A DNA stretch of 64,000 nucleotides from Thermoanaerobaculia bacterium (lineage in GTDB: Bacteria > Acidobacteriota > Thermoanaerobaculia > Multivoradales > JAHEKO01), in contig CAMYLC010000192.1 of assembly GCA_947259195.1 (NCBI GenBank), positions 1 to 64,000 of the forward strand, read 5' to 3'. Position numbers and translations under genes: made by a program. Shown here piece by piece: positions 9,766 through 18,492 of this stretch (its first letter is position 1; each line of letters opens with the position of its first letter). The notes beneath the pieces were generated by a model. That model made no database searches and was not told where the DNA came from. It saw nothing but the letters and a program-made list of their open reading frames with translations.

Positions 9766-11805
9766 CTACCAGATCTCGGCTCTCTGGTCAGCCGGCAATG
9801 CCATGGGATCACCCTCCTTGCAACCGAAAGCTGCGGCGAACTCCGGCATATTGGCCAGCGGACCATTGACCCGGAACTTCGCTGGCGAGTGCGGATCGGT
9901 GTTGACCTGCAGCTTGAGGGCCTCGGGTCGGTAGCTCTTGCGCCATCCCTGAGCCCAGCTCAAGAAGAAGCGCTGCTCCGGCGAGAATCCGTCGATCTCG
10001 CCAGGGTTGTTGCCCTCGAGCGCGGTCTGCAGCGCGTAGAAGGCCATGGTGAGGCCGGCCAGGTCTCCGATGTTCTCACCCAGGGTGAGCTCGCCGTTGA
10101 CGTGCAGGTCATCCACGGCCACGAAGCCACCGAACTGATCGACTAGGATCTTGGTGCGCTCGTCGAAATGCTGACGATCTTCGTCGGTCCACCAATTCTC
10201 CATGTTGCCCTGGGCATCGAACTGAGAGCCCTTGTCATCGAATCCGTGCATGAACTCGTGGCCGATGACGCTGCCCATGCCTCCATAGTTGATGGCGTCG
10301 TCGGCCTCACCATCGAACATCGGCGGCTGCATGATGGCGGCCGGAAAAACGATCTCGTTCATCACCGGACTGTAGTAGGCATTGACGGTCTGCGGCGACA
10401 TGCCCCACTCATTGCGATCGATGGGCTGACCGATCTTGTCGAGATTGCGGCGCATCTCGAAGGCGTCGGCGGCCCGCACGTTGGCGACGTAGCTCTGGCG
10501 CTCGATGTCGAGCTTCGAGTAGTCGCGCCACTCGTCGGGGTAACCGATCTTCGAGTTGAAGGCGGCGAGCTTGGCCAGCGCCTGAGCCTTGGTTTCGTCG
10601 GTCATCCAGTCGAGGTTCTGGATACGTATGGCGACTGTCGACCGGAGGTCTTCGATCATCTTGTCGGCTCGCGCCTTGGTTTGCGGTGGGAAGGCCTGCT
10701 CGACATAGACCTGGCCCAGGGCTTCTCCCAGGCTGGCGCTGGTCCGGGCGACGACTCTCTTCCATCTGGGTTGCAGCTCCTCGGTGCCCCGTAGGGTCTT
10801 GCCGTAGAACTCGAAGTCCTGATCGACGAACGCCTCGGACAGATAAGGCGAGAAGTTGTTGATCAGATTCCACTGCAGGTAGGCCTTCCAGGTGTCGAGG
10901 TCCGCTGCAGCCAGGAGAGCGTTCATCTCCGCGAAGAAGTCTGGCTGGGCGTAGGAGAAGCTCTCCATCCCCTCCAGACCGAGACGCTTGAAATAGCGGC
11001 TCCAGGAGAAGTTCGGGGTCGCCTCGTCAGCGGACTTCAGGGTCTCGATGTTGTAGTAGTTGGCCGGATCGCGAAGCTCCACGTTGGTCAGCGACGCCTT
11101 GGCCAGGCGTGATTCCAGCTCCAGGATGCTGGCCGCAGCCCGACTCGCCTGCTCTTCGGTGTGACCCATGAGCTGCAGCATGGTGGAGACATGGGCAACG
11201 TACTGCTGCCGCAACTTCGCCGACTCCTCGTCCTCCCGGGTGTAGTAGTCGCGGTCGGGCAGGCCCAGGCCACCCTGAACGGCATAGTAGAGGTACTGCT
11301 CACTGTTCTTCAGGTCCTGAAAAATGCCCTGATCGAAGAGTACCGACACACCTTCGGCGTGGAGATCGCGCACCATCGCCGCGATGTCTTCGACACCGGC
11401 GATGGCCTCGACCCGCTCGAGGTCCGCCTTCAAGGGCGCCAGACTCTGCGACTCGATCCTCTCGGTGTCCATGCCGGTGTACCAGAAGTCGCCGACTTTC
11501 TGTTGATTGGTGCCTTTCGGGGCGTTGGCGTTGGCGGCCTCCTCCATGATCTGCCTCAGCAGGGCGAGATTTCGCTCATACATCTCGTGCGAAATCCCCC
11601 AAGAGCTGTACTCGTCGGGAATCGGATTGAGCGCCAGCCAGTTGCCGTTGGCATACTGATAGAAGTCGACGCAGGCGTCGGTCGCCGAGTCCAAGTTTCG
11701 GCGGTCCAGACCTCGTTCGTTGGTCCTGTAGTCACCGGCCGTTGCGACGCCGGCCGCGACCACTGTGAGGCTCGCAAAGCAGAGTAGTAGCTTCGTGAAT
11801 TTCAT
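9766..11805 (-). CDS. M13 family zinc metallopeptidase (neprilysin/PepO-like), secreted
   Basis: The 679-residue length fits the family. Catalytic motifs are the zinc helix VIGHEFMHGFDD and the third-ligand motif LGENIGDLAGL, with the upstream NAYYSPVMNEIVFPAA strand typical of M13 enzymes. The start at 11805 is fixed by a strong AGGAGGT seven bases upstream and gives a clear signal peptide ending near TAG-DYR. The C-terminal W (codon just before 9766) is also normal for M13 proteins. It should cleave oligopeptides outside the cytoplasm. It is monocistronic: a terminator follows and a strong ribosome site precedes it. Confidence 0.95.
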   Translation of the reverse strand: MKFTKLLLCFASLTVVAAGVATAGDYRTNERGLDRRNLDSATDACVDFYQYANGNWLALNPIPDEYSSWGISHEMYERNLALLRQIMEEAANANAPKGTNQQKVGDFWYTGMDTERIESQSLAPLKADLERVEAIAGVEDIAAMVRDLHAEGVSVLFDQGIFQDLKNSEQYLYYAVQGGLGLPDRDYYTREDEESAKLRQQYVAHVSTMLQLMGHTEEQASRAAASILELESRLAKASLTNVELRDPANYYNIETLKSADEATPNFSWSRYFKRLGLEGMESFSYAQPDFFAEMNALLAAADLDTWKAYLQWNLINNFSPYLSEAFVDQDFEFYGKTLRGTEELQPRWKRVVARTSASLGEALGQVYVEQAFPPQTKARADKMIEDLRSTVAIRIQNLDWMTDETKAQALAKLAAFNSKIGYPDEWRDYSKLDIERQSYVANVRAADAFEMRRNLDKIGQPIDRNEWGMSPQTVNAYYSPVMNEIVFPAAIMQPPMFDGEADDAINYGGMGSVIGHEFMHGFDDKGSQFDAQGNMENWWTDEDRQHFDERTKILVDQFGGFVAVDDLHVNGELTLGENIGDLAGLTMAFYALQTALEGNNPGEIDGFSPEQRFFLSWAQGWRKSYRPEALKLQVNTDPHSPAKFRVNGPLANMPEFAAAFGCKEGDPMALPADQRAEIW

Positions 11806-12010
11806 GATTGGACCTCCTGAAAGCAATTGAACTCGGCTACCCCAGTACTCTTCCTGGATGGTTCTCCGTCCAAAGTTCTTCCCTCGTCGCGGGACGGCTT
11901 GTCCTGCCTCGACTCCGCGTCGATGATACACATCTCTCCCGTCTTGCATCTACTACGGTTCGGACGTGACGAGGTTGCACTCGGGCTGGCCCGGTCATTG
12001 GCTTGCCGAC

Positions 12011-12735
12011 CTACTTCGCCATGTAGTTGCGATAGATGGCAATCAGGTCCAGCGGCGCGTGCAGAAAATCCTGCGGGCGTACCTTGCTTCCCGAAACATC
12101 CTGCCAGATCTCCAGGGGGCACTCGTAGACCAGGTCCCCCGGTTGACTCCATGCCGCCGGTCCGATGGCCTGTCTGAGTCGGGCCAGGATCTCGACATCG
12201 AAGATCCACTTGGTGAGGAACTCCTCGTGAAACAAGCTCTCGACGGTCGAGCAGGAGCGGAACAGCTTGGCGCCGCACTGAGTGTCGTAGACCGGCGCAT
12301 CGAGCATCAACGACACCACCGTAGCGAAGAGACGACCGGCACGTGGCGTCCGAGCAACCTGACTCGGGACCCGGAGACCATGAGGACCCTTGGACGTTCT
12401 TCAAAGACCTCAGCCAGAACAGGAATCGCCTCCAGTGGGGTCGCCAGGTCGGCGTCCCAGAAACCGACCAGCGAGCTGTCGGTGTCGAGTGCACTCAGGA
12501 TTCCTCGCCGAACCGCCTCCGCCTTGCCCCGATTCTCGGGCAGCTGCAGAAAGTCACATCTGCCCGAGGAGCTTTCACAGAGCTGCTGCAGTACGTCTTG
12601 GGTGCCGTCGATACTACCGTCATCAACGAATAGAAAGCGGATATCGACGCGACCTTCGAGAAACTCCAGGTAATTCTCTGCCGGTAGGCGAGTGGCCTCG
12701 TTGTAGCAAGGGACCACGATCGTCGTCGACATCAT
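12011..12735 (-). pseudogene. Dolichyl-phosphate beta-glucosyltransferase-like GT2, disrupted by internal deletion/frameshift
   Basis: The first part (12735 to about 12340) encodes a GT2 N-terminus: VVPCYNEATRL, VDDGSIDGT, FWDADLATP and GSRVRLLGR. The second part, in another frame (about 12337 to 12011), resumes with GRLFATVVSLMLDAPVYD and TQCGAKLF, the conserved C-terminal half of ALG5-like enzymes. At the joint about ten residues normally found between LLGR and GRLF are missing and the frame changes near 12338. The active enzyme would make polyprenyl-phosphate-glucose on the cytoplasmic face, a donor for GT-C enzymes such as those at 0-9.7 kb. It overlaps the methyltransferase stop codon. 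An assembly error cannot be excluded. Confidence 0.8.
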
Positions 12736-13571
12736 TCCGTGGCCACTTTCCTCGGGGCGTGCTCGAAGTCCACATGATTCGGACGATGACGCGGAACGAT
12801 TCCTTGACCATCGACGCGCAGGATGGCGATCAGGCTGGCGCCGTATCGATAGCCCTCGGGCCGGCGACCCTCCAGACAGTCTTTCAGGACCCGCGCTTCG
12901 CCTCCGAAGTACGAAGCGAGAAGCCGATTCACCCGGTCAGAGGGCAGGTGAAGGTCGGTGCCGCGTTGACCGAACGAGTTGCGGCCGTGCCGGTTCAGGG
13001 CACGAATCAGGCGAATCACCGGGTAGAGGCGGGTGTTGTAGTAGGAGATCAGGAGGGGGGTAACGGGAAGTCCCTGCCATAACAACTCCAGTTGACTGCG
13101 GTCGTAGCGGCGAAAGTGGCCCAGAACCTCGTCGTGGCTGGACCACAGGGCATCGTTGGCTGGCACTGTCAACAGGACGTGAGCTCCCTGCCGGCAGCGA
13201 GCCAACAGGGTAGACAGGAACAGGAAGTCGTCGGGGACGTGCTCCAGCACATCCGTCGTCAAATAGAAGCTCGCCCCCGCATCGAGCTCCGACGGCGCCT
13301 CGCTCAGCTCACCTTGCCAGAACTGGACTCCAGGGTAGCGCTGTCGAGCCAGCCCGATGGCTTCGGGGGAGGTGTCGATGCCAGCGACGTCGTAGGAGTC
13401 GGCGAGGGCTCCAACGTTGCCGCCGGGCCCGCATCCGACATCGACGACCAGATCTCGTTCGCCTGTAGCCGGCAATGCAGCGAGCAGGGTCTTGAGGATG
13501 TGCCTTTTGCCTAGGAACCACCAGTGCCGCTCCTCCATTGTGGAGTGAAGCTCCTGTTGTCGGGCATCCAT
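12732..13571 (-). CDS. Class I SAM-dependent methyltransferase
   Basis: 279 residues from the ATG at 13571. Motif I is VVDVGCGPGGNVG, motif II ends in AGIDTSPEAI, and the post-motif region has LTTDVLEHVPDD, all standard for class I methyltransferases. The N-terminal HSTMEERHWWFLGKRHIL pattern occurs in methyltransferases of polysaccharide and lipid clusters. Its stop overlaps the start of the glucosyltransferase-like gene (ATGATG at 12735), so the pair is translationally coupled and probably acts in the same glycan or polyprenyl-lipid pathway. The ribosome site is weak, so an internal Met a few codons on is possible. The methyl acceptor is unknown. Confidence 0.85.
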   Translation of the reverse strand: MDARQQELHSTMEERHWWFLGKRHILKTLLAALPATGERDLVVDVGCGPGGNVGALADSYDVAGIDTSPEAIGLARQRYPGVQFWQGELSEAPSELDAGASFYLTTDVLEHVPDDFLFLSTLLARCRQGAHVLLTVPANDALWSSHDEVLGHFRRYDRSQLELLWQGLPVTPLLISYYNTRLYPVIRLIRALNRHGRNSFGQRGTDLHLPSDRVNRLLASYFGGEARVLKDCLEGRRPEGYRYGASLIAILRVDGQGIVPRHRPNHVDFEHAPRKVATE

Positions 13572-13727
13572 TCCGGGGTCCGTGTGGTGGTGGCAGCTGC
13601 TCCCAGGCAATGATCTGGAGTAGCACTCAGCAAACTGCTGGGCCGCTGCAGCGTGCGGATATTCTAGCGCGGGTCGAGTGCGGCTCCGTGTGAAGGAGAG
13701 AACGCAGGGTGAGCCCATAAAGGACGA

Positions 13728-13771
13728 GCCACCTGGCAGATGCTCTCAACAAGAGAGGTCTACCAGGTGGC
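13728..13771 (-). terminator. Long hairpin after the tetraheme cytochrome gene
   Basis: GCCACCTGG (13728-13736) pairs with CCAGGTGGC (13763-13771). Inside it AGA/TCT and CTCTC/GAGAG also pair around an AACAA loop, giving a 44-base nearly continuous hairpin. On the minus strand only a short T stretch follows, so this may be a terminator or an mRNA-stabilising end structure. Confidence 0.6.
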
Positions 13772-13801
13772 CGAAGATATTCTTCTGCTTGGAGCTCTGG
13801 T

Positions 13802-14200
13802 TTAGCTGGCCTTCGGATGGCAGCCGTCGCACTTCGTGGGCGCGGCCTCCACGCCAGACTCCTTGTGACACGTGACGCATGAGACGTGGTAGGGGTTCTT
13901 CGACAGGCTCATCTGTGCACAATCCGGCGTCTCGGCGGCTTCGGGGTCCTTGTGGCAGGAGGCGCATGATGGCACTTCCATGTCCGACTCCGCGGTGAGG
14001 CCCTCGTTCGTGTGGTGGCAGGTGGTGCACTCGGTGAGCTCGAAATGTGCTGCGTGTGGGAAATTGACAGCCGATTTCTTGGCCATGCATTGGTCGATGA
14101 CAACGTCTTCCGGAGCTTCTGTGGCAGTGGCGGCGAGAGTCGGCATGGCGAAGACCAGAGCGGCGATCACGATGCCTGTCACTACGAGTGATTTGCGCAT
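13802..14200 (-). CDS. Tetraheme cytochrome c3-like periplasmic protein
   Basis: 132 residues starting at 14200, where AGGAGG sits eight bases upstream; the in-frame ATG at 14206 is too close to that site. A signal peptide (about residues 1-25) precedes four CxxCH heme sites: CTTCH, CASCH, CVTCH and CDGCH. The segment FPHAAHFELTECTTCHH supplies extra His residues for bis-His ligation, as in cytochrome c3/c7 proteins. It is expected to carry electrons in the periplasm. No cytochrome maturation or redox partner gene adjoins it; its left neighbour is a methyltransferase and its right neighbour a decayed peptidase. Confidence 0.9.
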   Translation of the reverse strand: MRKSLVVTGIVIAALVFAMPTLAATATEAPEDVVIDQCMAKKSAVNFPHAAHFELTECTTCHHTNEGLTAESDMEVPSCASCHKDPEAAETPDCAQMSLSKNPYHVSCVTCHKESGVEAAPTKCDGCHPKAS

Positions 14201-14411
14201 GAGCATTCCCTCCTGAGGGGTTCGGTTCGTCTCTCGGGGGCTGTGGTGCGCGGTGGCCGCCCCCGCCAGTACATTCCTGAGTAACTCTACACCAAATCGG
14301 TGACCGAGAGTCTGATCGGCTGCGCAGCGGTGGAAGCGGCCGGCGTCCCTGCCTGCCGTTCTTTGGGGCACCGGCGCCACCAGTGCGCCATGGTCTCAAT
14401 TGACTGCTGCT

Positions 14412-15114
14412 TCAAATGATGCCAGAGGTCTGTTGGGGTGGGGCCCAGGGGGCTATCCTCCCTGCCGCCGGAATCCTCAACGCATCATCCGAGTGCCGCA
14501 GGGCTCCATTATGAGGTGAAGCGATAGTGCGACCGGTCGCCGAACGAACCAGAGCAGCGACTGCGCCCAAGGCCGCAGCCCTCGAGGCTCCATCGTCCCG
14601 GTACCGGACCGTCTCGCCATACCCCTCCCAGGGCACGGCGTAGACGACGATCTTGCCCTCGACGGCCTCACGACCCAGGGCTTCGAGCTCATCGAAGTCG
14701 CTCACCACGACGGCAGGCGCTTCGATTCCCTCGATTGGGGTGCCGATAGCTTCTGCCCAGACCGAGAATCGCCAACTCACGTCCAATCGGTGCCAGGACA
14801 CGGACGCTCTCCTCGCCGCGGACCCAATGCGTCACCTCGACCGGCTGACTCGAGACGTTATCGAAGCCCTCGTCTTGCAGGGTCTCCGTGGCCCACTCGA
14901 TGGCCTGCTCGAGCTGCTCCGAGCCCGACAGCCGAGCCCCGACCACGGTCGTCAGGTAGGACAGCTTCTCCCAACCCACCTCGTCGGTCAGGGCGGCCCC
15001 GATGATGCGGCCGGCGTCCTCTCGGTAGGCAGTGGTTAGATCCTCGTCGCAAAACCCTGGTCGGACGGCGAAGAACAGCAGCAAGAGAGGTCGTAGTAAG
15101 AGTGTGTGGCGCAC
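14412..15114 (-). pseudogene. Carboxypeptidase Q-like (M28) peptidase remnant
   Basis: The N-terminal part (15114 to about 14755) has a signal peptide and the CPQ-type region YLTTVVGARLSGSEQLEQAI followed by VTHWVRGEESV. After a +1 frame slip near 14750 the homology continues with AIGTPIEGIEAPAVVV and GETVRYRDDGASRAAALG, including the PA-like GKIVVY segment. It then breaks down after SPHNG/RIPAA and stops at 14412. The metal-binding M28 catalytic half, normally about 250 further residues, is absent. GTG at 15114 has AGGAG eight bases upstream. The product cannot be an active peptidase unless this is an assembly error. Confidence 0.8.
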
Positions 15115-15362
15115 GGTCGAATCTCCTGGCGCGGGAGTGGCAGCTGCTGGGCTGTGCCGAGGTAGCGAATCCTACAGCAAACAACTGAAGAAAATCGGCC
15201 TCGCTGCCGAGAGACGACCGGGCGGGAGTCTGGCTCCATAGCGGAGCATTCCGCTGCCATTCCGCCAGGGAGTTGTTACCGTGAGAGAAGGGACGAGCCC
15301 TGCGCGGTTGTCGCAGGAAAGCTGTCGGTCAGCGGCGAGAGATTCGCGCTGGAGGAAGACGC

Positions 15363-17039
15363 ATGAGGACGTCACTCAAGATCACTACTTGCGGGCTCTT
15401 TGTTGCATCTTTGGTTGGTGCCCAGGTCTGGATCGAGAACGGCGATGCACCCAGTTTTCCCGATGGTGAAGCCCAGAGAACCTTCACTCCTTGGATTCTC
15501 GAGGAGATCGGAGGGAGTCTCGACCAGGCTGTCGATGACAGACGGGACGCCTACTGCATCCGGATCGTCGAGCCCGCCGCCTTCGTGGCGACGACACAAG
15601 CGATCACCCTCGATACGCGGCTCTTCCTCTTTTCCCCAGATGGTGCCCCGCTCCTCGCCAACGACGAGGCTTCGGGCAGCGAGCCTGGTCCCTCTATTCT
15701 GAGATCGACTGCCACCGACGGCTCCGGCTTCACACTGGACACACCCGGAGAGTATGTACTCGTGGTGACAGGCCAGCCCGACGAGCCGCGGGACAAGACG
15801 GATCGCGCACTCTTCGGCATCTCCGGCGATCCGCTCGCCATCCACGCAGCGAACCCCCTCGCTGAATCCTTCATGGATTGGGTCCCGGTGGGTCCTGGCG
15901 ACCAGTCGGATTCCTACACAGTGATTCTGGAAGGGGTGGAGCCGTGCGGTGTCTTCGACATGGTCATTTCGACCGTGGAGCGCAATCGGGTCTGCCGCTC
16001 GGATGGATCGGGTGGCTTTTCGGGCTGCAGCGACGTGAGTGAAGACGAGGGGTTCAGCTACAAGGCTGCGCTGGGAGATCTCGATGGAGACGGATCCCTG
16101 GACGCGGTCTTCGCGATGAACCTCTCCGAACCGAATCGTGTCTGTAATGGAAATGGGGCCGGCGGTTTCGTCGGCTGTAGCCAAGTCAGCTCTGACGCTT
16201 TCGACAGCACGGGCGTAGCCTTGGGTGACCTCAATGAGGACGGACACCTGGACGCGGTCTTCGCCAACGAGGGCGACCCGAGCAGGCTCTGCCTGGGAGA
16301 CGGCTCGGGCGGATTCGTCAGCTGTGCGACTGTCAGCAACTCGACAGGCCTTGCCAACGCCGTGGCCCTGGGTGATCTGAATGGTGACGGTTATCAGGAT
16401 GCGGTTCTGGCGAACGCGAACGCACCGAATCAGGCCTGCCTGGGTGACGGCGCCGGCGGCTTCAGCGAATGCCTGGATATCAGTGCTGATACCTACGACA
16501 CCTTCCGTCTGGCTCTGGGACAGATCGACGACGACGGGCTGCTCGATGCGATCTTCGCCAACACGAACGGGGCCGATCGCGTCTGTCTTGGAGATGGCTC
16601 GGGTGGGTTTTCTGGCTGCGGGGATGTCGGTGTTGGCACCACTCCCAGCTATGGCGTGGCCCTGGGTGATGTCGATGGGGATCGTGACCAGGATGCCGTG
16701 TTCGCGGTTGTCGGGAGTGCCAACAGGGTCTGTCTGGGTGACGGATCGGGAGGCTTCTCCTGCGCAGCCATCGGCGCCGATACCGAATCGGCCTTCGATG
16801 TAGCTCTTGGCCACGTGGATCAGGATGGCCATCTCGACGCGCTGTTCGGCAGGACCCACGGACCCGAGAGGTTCTGTCTCGGCGACGGCACCGGAGCCTT
16901 TTCCTGCGCCGACGTGAGCGCCGATTCCATGTTGGCTGCCGGGGTCACGGCTGGAACGCTGGATCTCCGTCTGGGGAAGATCTTCTACGATTCGTTCGAG
17001 ACCGGTGACACGAGCGCCTGGTCGCGAGTCAGAGAGTGA
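15363..17039 (+). CDS. Secreted FG-GAP/VCBS repeat protein with paired-Cys repeats
   Basis: 558 residues with GGAGG seven bases before the ATG and a signal peptide ending near VGA-QVW. Residues ~25-195 form an N-terminal beta domain. Then come six full repeats and one partial repeat of 48-49 residues, each with VCLGDGSGGFSGC followed by ALGDLDGDGxLDAVFA, i.e. a calcium-loop pattern inside a predicted beta-propeller. Each repeat has two Cys separated by 9-10 residues, which suggests a disulfide per blade. The last residues contain FYDSFETGDTSAWSR, a tail also seen in two other exported proteins here. The function is unknown; a surface adhesin or binding protein is plausible. Confidence 0.8.
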   Translation: MRTSLKITTCGLFVASLVGAQVWIENGDAPSFPDGEAQRTFTPWILEEIGGSLDQAVDDRRDAYCIRIVEPAAFVATTQAITLDTRLFLFSPDGAPLLANDEASGSEPGPSILRSTATDGSGFTLDTPGEYVLVVTGQPDEPRDKTDRALFGISGDPLAIHAANPLAESFMDWVPVGPGDQSDSYTVILEGVEPCGVFDMVISTVERNRVCRSDGSGGFSGCSDVSEDEGFSYKAALGDLDGDGSLDAVFAMNLSEPNRVCNGNGAGGFVGCSQVSSDAFDSTGVALGDLNEDGHLDAVFANEGDPSRLCLGDGSGGFVSCATVSNSTGLANAVALGDLNGDGYQDAVLANANAPNQACLGDGAGGFSECLDISADTYDTFRLALGQIDDDGLLDAIFANTNGADRVCLGDGSGGFSGCGDVGVGTTPSYGVALGDVDGDRDQDAVFAVVGSANRVCLGDGSGGFSCAAIGADTESAFDVALGHVDQDGHLDALFGRTHGPERFCLGDGTGAFSCADVSADSMLAAGVTAGTLDLRLGKIFYDSFETGDTSAWSRVRE

Positions 17040-17042
17040 AGG

Positions 17043-17840
17043 CTAGGCTTGCCGACCTGACGGCTTTCGGGCCCTCATGGCAACGTAGTACCCGGTCAGG
17101 TAGCGGGTCGGAAGCGACTCCAGGCACTCGAACGCCAGATAGGTTCTGAGCAGAAGACCTCTGAGGCGATCTCCTCCCCATCGCCGGGTCAGGGAGTCGA
17201 GCCAGATGGCTGGAGCCCGAGGTGCGTGGGCGATCGCGGATTCGGCGGTGACCTCCAGTCCCAGCTTCTCGAGCTGTCTCTGGGCCTCGCCACGGCTCCA
17301 GGTCATGCCCACGAAGTAGGGGACCAGCCCGACGCGATTCAGCCAGCGATAGGGCAGATGATTGCGGATCCAGATGAGGGGATTCTGGGGATTATCGAGG
17401 GTCAACACCAGAATTCCTCCCGGTGCCAGGCCCGCGCTCACTTCGGCGAGACCCGAGGCAAGCTCCTCTTCGGTCTCGAAGTGATCGAGTGACGAGCCCG
17501 AGAGGATCGAGCTCAGAGCACCCGCCCTGATCGGACTCTGTCGCAGATCACCCACCAGAAGGCGGTAGCCGATCGAGTCCTCGAGATTGTCCTTCGCTCT
17601 TGCGACCACGGAAATCGAGCCATCCATTCCCAGGCTGCCCGCGGGAAACTCCGCCATCGGATGTTGGAGGCAGATGGCTTCCTCGAAGAGGTCGGTCTTG
17701 AGACGCCGGCCCGGTGGTGCAGTCTCGAACCACCGTCTCGTCAGCCGGCAGTAGACCTCCTTCATGTAGCCCCGCCAGGCGTCCAGCGTTGGCGAGTCCT
17801 GGAAGTCCTCGACAACCTGATCCCAGTTTTCGGTTGCCAT
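17043..17840 (-). CDS. SAM-dependent methyltransferase-like protein
   Basis: 265 residues. The region LLVGDLRQSPIRAGALSSIL, then SSLDHFETEEEL and APGGILVLTLDNPQNP match motifs II to post-III of class I methyltransferases (acidic binder, SLDH, PGG). The usual glycine-rich motif I is not obvious, being replaced by a segment around GSLGMDGS, so it may be divergent. It is the last gene of a minus-strand run with a GNAT acetyltransferase and a BKACE enzyme, 28 bases after the GNAT stop. Its end is only three bases from the convergent FG-GAP gene. Substrate unknown. Confidence 0.65.
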   Translation of the reverse strand: MATENWDQVVEDFQDSPTLDAWRGYMKEVYCRLTRRWFETAPPGRRLKTDLFEEAICLQHPMAEFPAGSLGMDGSISVVARAKDNLEDSIGYRLLVGDLRQSPIRAGALSSILSGSSLDHFETEEELASGLAEVSAGLAPGGILVLTLDNPQNPLIWIRNHLPYRWLNRVGLVPYFVGMTWSRGEAQRQLEKLGLEVTAESAIAHAPRAPAIWLDSLTRRWGGDRLRGLLLRTYLAFECLESLPTRYLTGYYVAMRARKPSGRQA

Positions 17841-17868
17841 GGAGAGGGTAGGAGTCTATCTTCCAGAG

Positions 17869-18492
17869 TCAACCAGATTCGCTGGCCGACACGCCGAAGG
17901 GGAATCGCCACAATGGGACTGGATTCAGGCCCGGCAACTTGAGAATGGGTGCGGCGCGAAACTGGGCGCCCAGCCGTCTGCGAGCGGCTACGGAAGGAGC
18001 ATTGTCTCTGTCCACGAGGTTGCAGCAGAACTCGAAGCCAGCTTGCTGAAGCTCGGTATAGGCAGCTTCGGTCAGGCACTGGAAGATCTTCTGGCCCCTG
18101 AACTCCGGCTGAACGAAGCTGTTGTAGGTATAGCCTCCCGCGGACGGCAGCGCCTGAACTCTCCAGCTCAACAGGTAGATGTCCTCCGTATTGAGCCAGG
18201 AATAGCCAGCAAACTGCTTGCCAACCAAGGCGACGAGGCATCGGCTCTGCTGTGCGGCCGCGATGCGACAGGACTCCGCCTGGGGTGGGGCCAGCTTGGA
18301 TGCCAGCAGCTCGAAATCCCCGGAGGTTGCCCTTCGGACCCCCAATCCAGGAGGCGGCTCCACCCGCTTCGTGGGCTCGAGCAGGGAGCGTTCTCCGTAG
18401 AGCATGTTGTAGAAGCGAACGCCAAAAAGTCCGGCCGTGTGGCTGATCACCCGAACCCACAGCGGCCTGCTGTCACGAGTAGTTGCCGTCAT
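17869..18492 (-). CDS. GNAT family N-acetyltransferase
   Basis: 207 residues. The C-terminal half has the GNAT acetyl-CoA site VQPEFRGQKIFQCLTEAA (the R/Q-x-x-G-x-G/A loop is degenerate: RGQKIF) and the following NLVDRDNAPSVAARRRLG helix typical of the fold. The N-terminal half has an unusual LWVRVISHTAGLFG segment. Its ATG begins directly after the TGA of the BKACE gene, so the two are almost certainly co-translated. Possible substrates are an amine produced or consumed by the BKACE reaction, or a sugar amine; this is inference. Confidence 0.75.
   Translation of the reverse strand: MTATTRDSRPLWVRVISHTAGLFGVRFYNMLYGERSLLEPTKRVEPPPGLGVRRATSGDFELLASKLAPPQAESCRIAAAQQSRCLVALVGKQFAGYSWLNTEDIYLLSWRVQALPSAGGYTYNSFVQPEFRGQKIFQCLTEAAYTELQQAGFEFCCNLVDRDNAPSVAARRRLGAQFRAAPILKLPGLNPVPLWRFPFGVSASESG

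Noticed and set aside
15372..16859. Long open frame opposite the FG-GAP repeats
   Set aside because: It repeats in step with the FG-GAP codons and has no family motif, so it is a shadow of the repeat structure.
15960..16950. Possible DNA tandem repeat or CRISPR-like array
   Set aside because: The period is about 147 bases, in frame and protein-coding; there are no short identical repeats with unique spacers.
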